DNA of 64,000 bases. Origin: Fictibacillus arsenicus (GTDB lineage: Bacteria > Bacillota > Bacilli > Bacillales > Fictibacillaceae). The first letter of the stretch is position 1. Each line of letters begins with the position of its first letter. A program made the translations under genes and the position numbers. The notes beneath the pieces are model-generated. The model was not told the DNA's origin, made no database searches, and saw only the letters and a list, made by a program, of their open reading frames with translations. Of the stretch, positions 35,152-43,720 are shown piece by piece. The stretch is from positions 930,001-994,000 of the forward strand of contig NZ_MQMF01000002.1 in the NCBI RefSeq assembly GCF_001999465.1, read 5' to 3'.

Positions 35152-36476
35152 GATGGTTCCGTTCCAAAGTTTTGAAACACATTTTTTTCGTTTACAGGAT
35201 AAATTTCTTCACCAAAGATTTTATTGAGAATCACTGCGTTTCTGTGTGCACCCAGGCCCAGATCAGGAGCACCGACACCATGCGTGTGAAGCTCTCCATT
35301 CTGAATGAAGATATGGTTGTTCTCCATGTCTTTCGTCTGCAAGCAATAATCTTGAGTGATCTGGTAACGATTTTTAGAATCCCACTGTATTCTTTCTTGC
35401 ATCTTCATCAAGAAGTGCGGAAATGAAGGAGCATAACCCGTGCCTAATATAACAACGTCAGATTCTAACTCAAACACTTCACCCGTAATGTTTTGACGAA
35501 GTGAAAGCAGATGTGTGTCACCTTCATTGTCTAAAGAAACGAGTTCGGTCATCGCTTGCAAATGAATCTTTGGCTTATACTGACCTACCGATTTTTCATA
35601 AAGCAGATCATATATATCCGCGATCGTATCCATGCTTATGCCTTTATACAAAAGGGCTTGTTTCTGCAGCAGCTCGTCCTTCTTGGAGGAAGGCAGCTGG
35701 TAAAAGAAATTTGAATAATCAGGCGAAAAATATTCAAGCCCCAGCTTTGAGTACTCCATCGGGAAAAATCCTTTTGAACGCGTGAACCAGTTCAATGAAT
35801 AAGCGTCATTGTCCTGATGCTGAGCTAAATCATAAAAAACTTCTGCAGCACTCTGTCCTGATCCGATGACTGTAATGGAATTTGCGTTCAGCAGCTCCTC
35901 TTTCCGATTTAAATATTGCGAGGAGTGGATGACTTTTGCACCTAGCTTTTTCTCCAGATGTGATGGCACGGCAGGACTTGTTCCAATACCTACTGAAAGG
36001 TGTCTTGTATAATACGTAGTTATTTCACCTGATTCCTCAGATTTTACAATCACCTCATACAACGGCTCATCACCATTTTCAACCGGCATAATTTGTTCCA
36101 CAGCCTTTCCGAAACGGCACGTATCAAGCTGACTCGCTGCCCACTGGCAATAATGGTTATACTCTGTGCGGGGAATGTGGAAGTTCTCCAGAAAATAAAA
36201 ATGATACAGTCTGTTATGCTCCTGCAAATAATTTAAAAACGTATACTTGCTCTTCACATTCGCCATACTCACCAAGTCAGCAAAGAATGGGACCTGCAGA
36301 GTTGTACCGTCGATCAGCATCCCTTTATGCCAGTTGAATTCTGTTTTCTTTTCAAAAAATAGAGCGTCTTTCCCCTCTGTTTCATCCAGCATCGCCGCTA
36401 GCCCAAGGTTGAATGGACCGATGCCAACACCGATGATGTCATACACTTTATTTTGTTGCGGCTGTTCTAAAGACAT
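35127..36476 (-). CDS. rhbE: Flavin-dependent N-hydroxylase (lysine/ornithine monooxygenase family)
   Basis: The 449-residue protein has GVGIGPFNLGLA near residue 17 (FAD), a WHKGMLIDGTTLQVPFFADLV block near 49-69 (in part DGTTLQVPFFADL), TVIGSGQSAAEVF near 215 (NADPH) and VILGTGYAPSFP near 345. By analogy with RhbE/IucD it N-hydroxylates 1,3-diaminopropane. ATG at 36476 has AAAGGAGATGGAAAG upstream; the start at 36545 lies within the acetyltransferase gene. Confidence 0.9.
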   Translation of the reverse strand: MSLEQPQQNKVYDIIGVGIGPFNLGLAAMLDETEGKDALFFEKKTEFNWHKGMLIDGTTLQVPFFADLVSMANVKSKYTFLNYLQEHNRLYHFYFLENFHIPRTEYNHYCQWAASQLDTCRFGKAVEQIMPVENGDEPLYEVIVKSEESGEITTYYTRHLSVGIGTSPAVPSHLEKKLGAKVIHSSQYLNRKEELLNANSITVIGSGQSAAEVFYDLAQHQDNDAYSLNWFTRSKGFFPMEYSKLGLEYFSPDYSNFFYQLPSSKKDELLQKQALLYKGISMDTIADIYDLLYEKSVGQYKPKIHLQAMTELVSLDNEGDTHLLSLRQNITGEVFELESDVVILGTGYAPSFPHFLMKMQERIQWDSKNRYQITQDYCLQTKDMENNHIFIQNGELHTHGVGAPDLGLGAHRNAVILNKIFGEEIYPVNEKNVFQNFGTEPSWKHAAVR

Positions 36477-37035
36477 CTTTCCATCTCCTTTCAAACGTTT
36501 CTCTATGGCAATACATGAGCATCCCTGTCTTATCTGGCAGCTCAATTGGCTTTACTTTTTCAAAACCGCACTTTTCAAATACATGAATCATCTTTTCATT
36601 CGAAATATCGGGTTCAGCGATCACTTTTTCCGTAGCTTGTGATTGGAACTGAGAATGGACGATCGCACGTAATAAAGGCAGTGCGTACCCTTTTCCAAGG
36701 TAGGCTTCCTCTCCGATCAAAAGGTGGATTCCTTGATCCTCGGGGTGTGGATCGTAGCAGGTCTCAACCACATCCCCTTTCACCCAATATGCTTCCCAGT
36801 AGCTCATTGGAACACCATCGATCAAACCTAAATACAGAGTCTGATGCTTGTCAGTCAAAAAATTTCCTAGGTGCTTTTCATAGTCTTCAAAGGATATATT
36901 CAGCTTCCAAAACGGAACAACATATGGCTGCTGCTGCCATTTATGCAGAAGTGCCGCATCCCTCTCCAAATCTACTTTTATAAAAGCTAGTGTTTTCTCA
37001 ATGGTTGAATCATAGAAACTAAACGCTGGATGCAT
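36448..37035 (-). CDS. rhbD: Siderophore N-acetyltransferase (RhbD/IucB-like GNAT)
   Basis: The 195-residue protein matches the AlcB/IucB-type acyltransferase: LHKWQQQPYVVPFWKL near residue 30, LIGEEAYLGKGYALPLLRAI (in part AYLGKGYALPLL near 127) and ISNEKMIHVFEKCGFEK near 155. It should acetylate N-hydroxydiaminopropane to the hydroxamate. It overlaps its neighbours by 17 and 29 bp, so translation is coupled. Confidence 0.88.
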   Translation of the reverse strand: MHPAFSFYDSTIEKTLAFIKVDLERDAALLHKWQQQPYVVPFWKLNISFEDYEKHLGNFLTDKHQTLYLGLIDGVPMSYWEAYWVKGDVVETCYDPHPEDQGIHLLIGEEAYLGKGYALPLLRAIVHSQFQSQATEKVIAEPDISNEKMIHVFEKCGFEKVKPIELPDKTGMLMYCHRETFERRWKDVFRTAATK

Positions 37036-38806
37036 TTGGAGTCAACACCTTCTGCAATGGGTTTGGAATGTTCGTATAAACGGACTGCGTTTCTAAAGAA
37101 CCCACAAGCTCGTCCATATCATAAAAACGTGTAAGCAAGTTCGCTTTACAAGGCAGCTGCTCCGAATCTAGCAAACTTCTTAATAATGCTGATTTGCCGC
37201 CCGTCAGTTTATCATGATGCATCAGCCTGTTTCTCAGCATTTTCATAAGCTCTGATTCTTCAATAAGACCAGCTGAACCGAATCCATTGATCAGTCCGAA
37301 CAGGTGGTTCATGAAGAAGTAGTAACGGAAGCGTTCGATTGCGACCTCATCACTGCAGATCGTTACACTCTTCCGGTTAAGTCCTGGCAGCTGTTCCACC
37401 AGCATGTCTGCTTTCGATTCGCTGTAATAGTATCCTTGATTATCACGGTAATAGAAATGCTTCGGGTAGCCATTCTCCATCTGGACGATCGAGTTCTGCT
37501 GATGCGCCTCAAGCGCTACACCATATGTTTCATACAGCCACAGCATCGGATCAAGAGCGATTGATAAGTATTCGCCAAACCAGTCCTTGCTCACTTCTTC
37601 TGTAGATCGGTTCTCTTTTTGCGCGAGGTCCTGAATAATTGCTCCGATTCGTGATTTTCCTTCAAATCCGTGATCCTGACACAGCCCTGCCAGCAAACTC
37701 GCATTTTTGTCATTTTCATAAAACGGATTTTCTCTGATTACCACTTCAAACCCTGACGTGTCTTTTTCTGTTGGAATATTTAGGAATGCCGAATCCTGAA
37801 TGATTTGAAACGATGGATAGATTTCCTTCAGCTCTTGTCCCATCCTCGCTTGCATAAGCCTGGAAACCTCCACTCCCCTATGAAGTTCCTTTTCCAAATT
37901 GACACGAAGAGAGTTTGTTATCTTCACAGGTACAGAGAACTTAAACATATATTTAAAATCATGGCTGTACACTGATCGCATAGAAGAAGTAGCTGTAAAT
38001 GGCTCTCCATACGGACCTATGTAGCTTAACCTTCCTTCAGTGGTCAACGCTTGAACAGACGAATCTTGTAAAAGTACAGGAACCTGCAGCGGGTGCACAG
38101 GGATAAAGATAGATTGCTCATCACACTCTATCGTTTGAACAAAGTTTTTATCTTTCTGAAGAAGCTGCATCGTTATCTCTTCAGCAGTAATGTTGTCTGC
38201 TGAATCCTGATCGACAACCGACCTGTCTGCTTTGAAGAAATGCAGCTGAAATGTTCCCTTAAGTTCTGGGGAATACTTAGATTCCTGCTCTTCGCTCATT
38301 CCTTGTTTACTTTTCGGTGTTGGATGGAGAAGGTGGCCAAAAAGAAGAGACTGCTCTGCTTCAATAAATGTAAATTCACTGTTCTCTAGGTCAGCTGCGT
38401 CATTTTCTCGCTCTTCTAAATACCGCTGTACATTCTTTTTACTTAGAATCGTGCGGAGCATTAATTCGTCTTCCGCATCTTCACGATCTTGATCCAGCAG
38501 CAATTCCTTCGATAGAACCGATACAAGCGAAACGTAATCAAGCGGTATCACTTTCTCACCTGTTTTATACAGAATAGGAAAGTGAAATAAATGTCTGCCT
38601 GTTAATGACCAATGCTTTACCGCTGCAAAAATGGCAGAATTCTGGTTAGCGAGAGAAACTTTCACCCATCTCTTTGGTGTATATCCGTTCCATCCTAAGT
38701 GATTCATCTCACCTTCAACTTCTATGAAATTTTGTGTTTCTCTAAGATAGCAGTTTAAGAAACTCTGCATGCTCGCATTTTCTGCTTGTTGTTTATGGTT
38801 TGTCAT
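37019..38806 (-). CDS. rhbC: IucA/IucC-family NIS siderophore synthetase (first ligase)
   Basis: The 595-residue protein resembles RhbC/IucA, which joins the first hydroxamate to citrate using ATP. Markers include FIPVHPLQVPVLLQD near residue 245, SMRSVYSHDFKYMFKFSVPVKITN in part (FKFSVPVKITNSLRV near 292) and LEAHQQNSIVQMENGYP near 435. GGGGGATCACCCA precedes the ATG, which overlaps the decarboxylase stop as ATGA. Confidence 0.9.
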   Translation of the reverse strand: MTNHKQQAENASMQSFLNCYLRETQNFIEVEGEMNHLGWNGYTPKRWVKVSLANQNSAIFAAVKHWSLTGRHLFHFPILYKTGEKVIPLDYVSLVSVLSKELLLDQDREDAEDELMLRTILSKKNVQRYLEERENDAADLENSEFTFIEAEQSLLFGHLLHPTPKSKQGMSEEQESKYSPELKGTFQLHFFKADRSVVDQDSADNITAEEITMQLLQKDKNFVQTIECDEQSIFIPVHPLQVPVLLQDSSVQALTTEGRLSYIGPYGEPFTATSSMRSVYSHDFKYMFKFSVPVKITNSLRVNLEKELHRGVEVSRLMQARMGQELKEIYPSFQIIQDSAFLNIPTEKDTSGFEVVIRENPFYENDKNASLLAGLCQDHGFEGKSRIGAIIQDLAQKENRSTEEVSKDWFGEYLSIALDPMLWLYETYGVALEAHQQNSIVQMENGYPKHFYYRDNQGYYYSESKADMLVEQLPGLNRKSVTICSDEVAIERFRYYFFMNHLFGLINGFGSAGLIEESELMKMLRNRLMHHDKLTGGKSALLRSLLDSEQLPCKANLLTRFYDMDELVGSLETQSVYTNIPNPLQKVLTPNASSV

Positions 38807-40296
38807 TGGGTGATCCCCCTGTTTTCGTACTCTACTGCAAATTGAGAAATGCTATGAAGAATATCTTCAATATCCACGATGGTCGTTCGCGGATTAAGCA
38901 ATGTAAATTTCAAAAATACTTGGCTTTTCACTTTTGTTTTGGCAACCAAAGCCGTACCTGTATGAAGGATTCTTTTATAGATATACATGTTCAGTTCATC
39001 CAGGTTTTCAGCAAAGCCATCTCCATATCGGAAAACGACGGCATTTATTTCTGGGTTTCTGTTACAGACTTCGAACTGCTCGTTTTGATCCAGAACACCT
39101 GCAGCCTGACTTGCAAGGTGAAGCGTATAATCGATCATGCTTGCAAAATTCTTTTCACCGACGATTCGAAGTGACATAAAAAGCTTTAATGCGTCAAACC
39201 GTCTTGTTGTCTGAACCGATTTACTTACAAGATGAACGAGACCTTCGTCTTCATCATTTTCGGGATTCAAGTAGTCTGCATGGTGTGCCAGGTATCGGAA
39301 GCTTTCTTTATTTTTCACAAAGAAAGCACCGCAACTGATTGGCTGATAAAATTGTTTATGAAAATCGATGGTGATCGAGTCTGCTTGTTCGATGCTTGCG
39401 AGTTTGTGTGAATGTTTTTCACTAAGCATTAATGCTCCGCCATACGCAGCATCAACGTGCAGCCATAGACCGTTCCTCTCAGCGGTCACCGCTATATTCT
39501 GAATCGGATCGATGCTCCCAAAATCAGTGGTTCCTGCTGTCGCAACGACACACACCGGATATAAGCCTTCTGATTTTAACCGTTGAATTTCTGCCTCTAA
39601 AACATGAACGTTCATTTTTTTGTTGTGATCTGTTTCGATGGTTACTACAGCCTGTTCTCCTAGACCTAACTGAAAAGCTGACTTTTTTACCGTGAAATGA
39701 GCATCTTTAGAACAAAGAATGCGCATCTTATTCGCTTCAGGCGGCAGACCTTTCACCTTTACGTTCCAGTTCCACTTTTCGGCGCAAAAATGATCACGAG
39801 CTAACAGCAATCCCATATAGTTGGATTGTGTGCCGCCGCTCGTAAACGTGCCATCTGCATTCTTTGGAAGACCTAACTTTTCACTTACCCAGTGAATCAG
39901 CTTTCCTTCCAGATAAGTAGCAGCTGAACTTTGATCCCATGAATCCATTGACTGATTAAGTGCACCGATAATCAGTTCCGCCGCAATGGCTGGGACAAGC
40001 GGAGGACAATGAAGATGGCCTATGCTTGTCGGGTGTGAAACGTGAATACTGTTCTTAACGATTTTTTCTTTTACATCTTCAAGAACGATGAAGGGATCTT
40101 CTCCGTCTTTTGAAGTGAAAGACAAAGCATTCAACTCTTTTTCAATGTCATGCGGCTGTTTGCCGTTATATGCATCTGTATTGTTGTTATAAAAATGACT
40201 TAAAAGGTGCTGTGCTTCAAATACGATGTCCTGAAAACTTTGCAATCCTGGTTCACTGTTATTTAGAAAAAAACGGTCAAAATCAGTAGTGTTCAT
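38803..40296 (-). CDS. rhbB: L-2,4-diaminobutyrate decarboxylase (PLP-dependent)
   Basis: The 497-residue group II decarboxylase has TSGGTQSNYMGLLLARD near residue 153, VVATAGTTDFGSIDPI near 250, LHVDAAYGGALML near 278 and SITIDFHKQFYQP near 307 (PLP Lys in HKQ). It makes 1,3-diaminopropane from L-2,4-diaminobutyrate, the amine backbone of schizokinen/rhizobactin. AGGGGTGCAGA precedes the ATG. Confidence 0.92.
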   Translation of the reverse strand: MNTTDFDRFFLNNSEPGLQSFQDIVFEAQHLLSHFYNNNTDAYNGKQPHDIEKELNALSFTSKDGEDPFIVLEDVKEKIVKNSIHVSHPTSIGHLHCPPLVPAIAAELIIGALNQSMDSWDQSSAATYLEGKLIHWVSEKLGLPKNADGTFTSGGTQSNYMGLLLARDHFCAEKWNWNVKVKGLPPEANKMRILCSKDAHFTVKKSAFQLGLGEQAVVTIETDHNKKMNVHVLEAEIQRLKSEGLYPVCVVATAGTTDFGSIDPIQNIAVTAERNGLWLHVDAAYGGALMLSEKHSHKLASIEQADSITIDFHKQFYQPISCGAFFVKNKESFRYLAHHADYLNPENDEDEGLVHLVSKSVQTTRRFDALKLFMSLRIVGEKNFASMIDYTLHLASQAAGVLDQNEQFEVCNRNPEINAVVFRYGDGFAENLDELNMYIYKRILHTGTALVAKTKVKSQVFLKFTLLNPRTTIVDIEDILHSISQFAVEYENRGITQ

Positions 40297-40305
40297 TCTG
40301 CACCC

Positions 40306-41652
40306 CTATTTGAGCGCGGCTCTTACCGCATCTTTAAATATTACGATCACATCATCAAGCTGTTCTTCCGTAATGATAAGAGGCGGCAGGAATCTAATGA
40401 CACTTCCATGTCTGCCTCCGACTTCCAAAATCAAGCCTCTATTAAAGCATTCTCGTTGTATGCGGCTCGCTAGTTCAGGATTTGCTGCGAATGTTCCTTT
40501 TTGGCCTGATGGAATTTTGGGATTTACGATCTCTGCTCCAACCATTAAGCCTCGTCCGCGAACATCACCGATCTCCGGAATCTCATTCTGAAGAATGGAG
40601 AGTTCAAGCATAAGCTTTTCTCCGAGTTCTTTTGCATGCTGTGATAAATTGTTTTTTTTGATGTATTTTAGTGTCGCCGTTCCTGCGGCCATAGCCATCT
40701 GGTTGCCTCGGAACGTTCCGATATGTGCACCAGGTCCCCATTTATCAAGCTCCCGGTCATAAATCACAACGGATAACGGCAAGCTTCCTCCGATCGCTTT
40801 AGATAAAACAACAACATCGGGAACGATATCTGCATACTGGAATGCAAACAGTTCACCTGTTCGGCCGATTCCTGTTTGAACCTCGTCAATGATCAGCGGA
40901 ATGTTGCGTTCTTTTGTGATTCTGCGAATTTCACGCAGCCACTCAACTGGTGCAGGAATAGATCCGCCTTCCCCTTGAACAACTTCCAAGATCATAGCTG
41001 CTGGAGGAAGGATTCCGCTTTCCGGATCATATAAAAGGTTTTCAATATATGTGGCGCTGATTTTCCCTGTATCTTCTCCACCCATTCCAAACGGACAGCG
41101 ATACTCATACGGATATGGCATAAAGTGAACATCAGGCATTAAACCTTGAACATGCTGCTTCGGTCCTAAGTTACCAGAAAGAGCCATCGTTCCGTGTGTT
41201 GCTCCGTGATACCCGCCTTGGAAAGATAGAATGCTTCTTCTTCCTGTCGCTGTTTTTACAAGTTTAATTGCAGCTTCAATCGCATCTCCGCCAGTTGGTC
41301 CGCAAAATTGAATCTTTGCACGCTTAGCGAGTTCTTCTGGTAAACTATCAAACACTTCACTCACGAATTCTTCTTTTACTGGTGTCGTTAAATCCAGTGT
41401 ATGTAATGGGCGCTTGTCATGAAGCACTTTTTCAATCGCATCGATTACGACCGGATGATTATGACCAAGTGCCAGCGTTCCTGCACCTGCCAGACAATCT
41501 ATGAATTTTTTTCCGTCTGCATCTTTTACATAGATTCCTTCAGCTTCTTCTATAGCAATCGGGATCCTTCTTGGATAGGACCTCGCGTTCGACTCCCGTT
41601 TTTCCTGCTGTTTAAGGTAAAGTTCGTTCATTTCTATTTTTAAGGTGCTCAT
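40306..41652 (-). CDS. rhbA: Diaminobutyrate--2-oxoglutarate aminotransferase
   Basis: The 448-residue class III aminotransferase has CLAGAGTLALGHNHP near residue 53, FCGPTGGDAIEAAIKLVKTATG split near 116, LIIDEVQTGIGRTGELFAFQ near 252 (Asp for PLP) and VVLSKAIGGSLPLS near 282 (PLP Lys). It forms L-2,4-diaminobutyrate from aspartate semialdehyde and glutamate. It is the first gene of the operon; AAGGAGGAGCAAAC precedes the ATG and two Fur boxes lie upstream. Confidence 0.93.
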   Translation of the reverse strand: MSTLKIEMNELYLKQQEKRESNARSYPRRIPIAIEEAEGIYVKDADGKKFIDCLAGAGTLALGHNHPVVIDAIEKVLHDKRPLHTLDLTTPVKEEFVSEVFDSLPEELAKRAKIQFCGPTGGDAIEAAIKLVKTATGRRSILSFQGGYHGATHGTMALSGNLGPKQHVQGLMPDVHFMPYPYEYRCPFGMGGEDTGKISATYIENLLYDPESGILPPAAMILEVVQGEGGSIPAPVEWLREIRRITKERNIPLIIDEVQTGIGRTGELFAFQYADIVPDVVVLSKAIGGSLPLSVVIYDRELDKWGPGAHIGTFRGNQMAMAAGTATLKYIKKNNLSQHAKELGEKLMLELSILQNEIPEIGDVRGRGLMVGAEIVNPKIPSGQKGTFAANPELASRIQRECFNRGLILEVGGRHGSVIRFLPPLIITEEQLDDVIVIFKDAVRAALK

Positions 41653-41690
41653 GTTTGCTCCTCCTTAAGATTTAAATAAATTCACGTTAC

Positions 41691-41705
41691 TGAAAATGAT
41701 TCTCA
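41691..41705. promoter_or_regulatory. Fur box, gene-proximal
   Basis: TGAAAATGATTCTCA matches the Bacillus 7-1-7 Fur motif TGATAATNATTATCA with two mismatches. It lies 39 bp upstream of the siderophore operon start codon. Confidence 0.78.
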
Positions 41706-41731
41706 TTATTAATTACAAGTACCACTTTAAA

Positions 41732-41746
41732 TGATAATGATTATCA
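41732..41746. promoter_or_regulatory. Fur box, perfect 7-1-7
   Basis: TGATAATGATTATCA matches the Bacillus Fur consensus exactly. A TTGACG candidate -35 on the minus strand (41748-41753) abuts it. Iron-replete repression of the operon is expected. Confidence 0.9.
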
Positions 41747-41943
41747 TCGTCAATGATAAATATTTCTCACTTTCTTTCCATATACTTTTAAGGCTGGTAG
41801 TGGTAATCAGGTCTAAAGTCCCTGTATTTTTATATAAAATAGTGAGAATATACATGAATCCTATGAGCAGTACTTTTAACAGTTTTAGCAGACAAGTTCT
41901 CATCAGAAGTATTGATTTCACTGCTAATTTGCACCCCATTGTG

Positions 41944-42025
41944 TTTTATCCACGGTAATCTGAAATTTATCCACGGTAATCCGAATTTTATCCACGGTAA
42001 CTTTGCATATATTCACCGTAAAGAT
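41944..42025. repeat. Array R4: four 21-bp units, core TTATCCACGGTAA
   Basis: ATCCACGGTAA starts at 41948, 41969 and 41990, and a 9/11 variant at 42011: exact 21-bp spacing, eight to nine variable bases between cores. On the minus strand the core reads TTACCGTGGATAAA, close to array R5. It lies between the sfnG terminator and the Fur-controlled promoter in a 490-bp gap. Confidence 0.93.
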
Positions 42026-42090
42026 AAGTTTATAGAAATTTCGACATTCGGGAGCTCTTTAAATACACCCCCAGCGACCTTTACCTACAA

Positions 42091-42120
42091 TAAAAAAAGC
42101 CGCCACAAACGGCGACTTTT
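42091..42120 (-). terminator. Intrinsic terminator after sfnG
   Basis: On the minus strand AGTCGCC pairs with GGCGGCT (one mismatch) and TTTTTT follows. Confidence 0.75.
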
Positions 42121-42143
42121 CACATGTTTTTCATTTAAAAAAA

Positions 42144-43232
42144 TCAAACAAGCACTCCCTCTTCCTTCAATCGAGCTTCTTTTTCTTTCACAAGCGGTAT
42201 CACTTTCTCTCCAAAGTCTTTCAAATCATTTTCATAATGTAAAAACGCTGTCAGAACAAGGTCAACGCCCAGCTGCTTCAACTCAATTATGCGGTCTGCC
42301 ACTTGTTCAGGTGTTCCGATCAGACCTGTTTTGAATCCATCATTATACTGGACGAGGTCCTCGAATGTAGAATTTGCCCACATTCCCTCTTTTTCCTTAG
42401 ACGATTGCCCTGCTTCTTTTACGGCTTCACCAAATCCTTCAACCGCTTCAACGTCAGCATTTGAAACAATATCACGCAGAACTTGAACAGCCTCTTCTTC
42501 TGTATCTCTTACAATCACAAATCCGTTTGCCGCATATTTCAAAGTACGGCCTTCTTTCTCTGCCAAAGCCTTCACTTCTGCAATCTGATTCTTGAATCCT
42601 TCTGTCGTGTTTCCGTTCATGAAATACCAATCCGAAACTCTTGCTGCCATCTCTTTTGCAGCCTTTGAGTTACCGCCTTGGAAAATTGGCGGTGTCGGCT
42701 TTTGAACAGGTTTCGGTTTCAGCGGAGCGCCATTTATTCTGTAAAAATCACCTTTGAACGTTGTCTCTTCTTCTGTCCAAAGACTTCTTATAACTTTAAT
42801 AAATTCTTCAGAACGGCGATACCTCTCGTCATGCTCCAACCAAGGTTCTCCATATCCGGTAAACTCCCCTTTAAACCACCCACTCACGACGTTGATCGCC
42901 GCCCGGCCGCCAGAGATATTATCGAGTGTTGCCATCATCTTCGCATATACACCTGGATGCCAAAGCCCCGGATGAACAGCTGAGATAAGATTTATCTTTT
43001 TAGTTACACTCGCCAAAGCTGCTGCAAGTGTTGCCGCCTCCAGCTGATATTCAGCACCATAGCTTGCAAAGAAACGCGTCTGAAGAAGTGCAAAATCGAA
43101 TCCAGAATCCTCTGCGATTTGAGCATAGCGTTTGTTCGCTTCAAATGTCCAGTCTGTTTCCTGTGGAAGCTTAGATACAACTAACCCTCCGCTAACGTTC
43201 GGTACCCAATACGCAAATTTTAACTCACTCAT
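42144..43232 (-). CDS. sfnG: FMNH2-dependent dimethylsulfone monooxygenase SfnG-like (LLM class)
   Basis: The 362-residue luciferase-like protein begins MSELKFAYWVPNVSGGLVVS, matching SfnG, with FALLQTRFFASYG near residue 46, ISAVHPGLWHPGVYAKM near 85 and INVVSGWFKGEFTGYGEPW near 118. It is expected to oxidise dimethylsulfone to methanesulfinate for sulfur scavenging. Control by the upstream S-box riboswitch fits sulfur limitation. GAGGAGGAAAAGAAA precedes the ATG at 43232; the longer start at 43277 lacks a site. No FMN reductase is adjacent. Confidence 0.9.
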   Translation of the reverse strand: MSELKFAYWVPNVSGGLVVSKLPQETDWTFEANKRYAQIAEDSGFDFALLQTRFFASYGAEYQLEAATLAAALASVTKKINLISAVHPGLWHPGVYAKMMATLDNISGGRAAINVVSGWFKGEFTGYGEPWLEHDERYRRSEEFIKVIRSLWTEEETTFKGDFYRINGAPLKPKPVQKPTPPIFQGGNSKAAKEMAARVSDWYFMNGNTTEGFKNQIAEVKALAEKEGRTLKYAANGFVIVRDTEEEAVQVLRDIVSNADVEAVEGFGEAVKEAGQSSKEKEGMWANSTFEDLVQYNDGFKTGLIGTPEQVADRIIELKQLGVDLVLTAFLHYENDLKDFGEKVIPLVKEKEARLKEEGVLV

Positions 43233-43321
43233 TTTCTTTTCCTCCTCAAGGTTTATATTCCTTGAATTGGACGCCATTTCGCTTCACATGGTAAAATGTT
43301 TAAGCGATTCTGAAGCCCTCC

Positions 43322-43363
43322 TCAAGGGGTGATCATCGCAGCCCGGGGTGAAAGTACTGCCAT
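43322..43363 (-). CDS. Possible 13-residue leader peptide between S-box and sfnG
   Basis: An ATG at 43361-43363 has AAAGGAGTGAAAGT upstream, as strong a ribosome site as any gene here. The product would be MAVLSPRAAMITP, and its TGA stop overlaps a second GGAGG. It lies between the riboswitch terminator and sfnG, so it would be made only when the riboswitch reads through. I do not recognise the peptide with confidence; a leader or attenuator role is inference. Confidence 0.5.
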   Translation of the reverse strand: MAVLSPRAAMITP

Positions 43364-43399
43364 ACTTTCACTCCTTTTTAAAGCTTTACACCTCCTTAA

Positions 43400-43581
43400 A
43401 ATAATAAAACCCCTTCACTCAAAGAAAAGAGCGAAGGGGTGGAATAACGAAAAAGTACCCGCTTGCTTCTCATCTTCGGAGCTTAAATCTTAAGCTTCCT
43501 CTGAAATTGGCACCGTGCACAACTTGTACTGGTTGCCGAGGCTTCATAGGGTCAGTCCCTCCACCTCTCTGGATAAGAAGA
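43400..43581 (-). ncRNA. SAM (S-box) riboswitch with intrinsic terminator
   Basis: Read on the minus strand, the aptamer starts near CTTATCCAGAGAGGTGGAGGG and carries the S-box landmarks GACTGACCCTATGAAGCC, CGGCAACC and GTGCCAATTTC, closing with GATGAGAAG (43466-43474), which pairs with CTTCTTATC to form P1. A terminator follows (CCCCTTCGC/GTGAAGGGG then TTTTATTATTTT, 43409-43442). High SAM should stop transcription before sfnG. Confidence 0.95.
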
Positions 43582-43609
43582 AATTCGATTAAGTTTTAAT
43601 TTAAAATTG

Positions 43610-43637
43610 ATTGTAGCATACCCGCAAGAATAGTCAA
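43610..43637 (-). promoter_or_regulatory. Sigma-A promoter of the S-box/sfnG unit
   Basis: TTGACT (43632-43637) and an extended -10 TGCTACAAT (hexamer TACAAT, 43610-43615) lie 16 bp apart on the minus strand, about 30 bp upstream of the aptamer. Confidence 0.8.
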
Positions 43638-43720
43638 ACTATTTTTATAATTTATTTCTGGTTAAAATGTCATTTTTTACGACCATACTAAATACATCAG
43701 AAATTAACGGGGTGGCTAGT

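Noticed and set aside
41912-42334. Plus-strand ORF of 140 codons with a repeated FIHGN heptad across array R4
   Set aside because: The heptad arises because 21 bp equals seven codons. There is no ribosome site, it runs antisense through the sfnG terminator and gene, and sister arrays R6 and R8 have 20-bp steps that break any frame.
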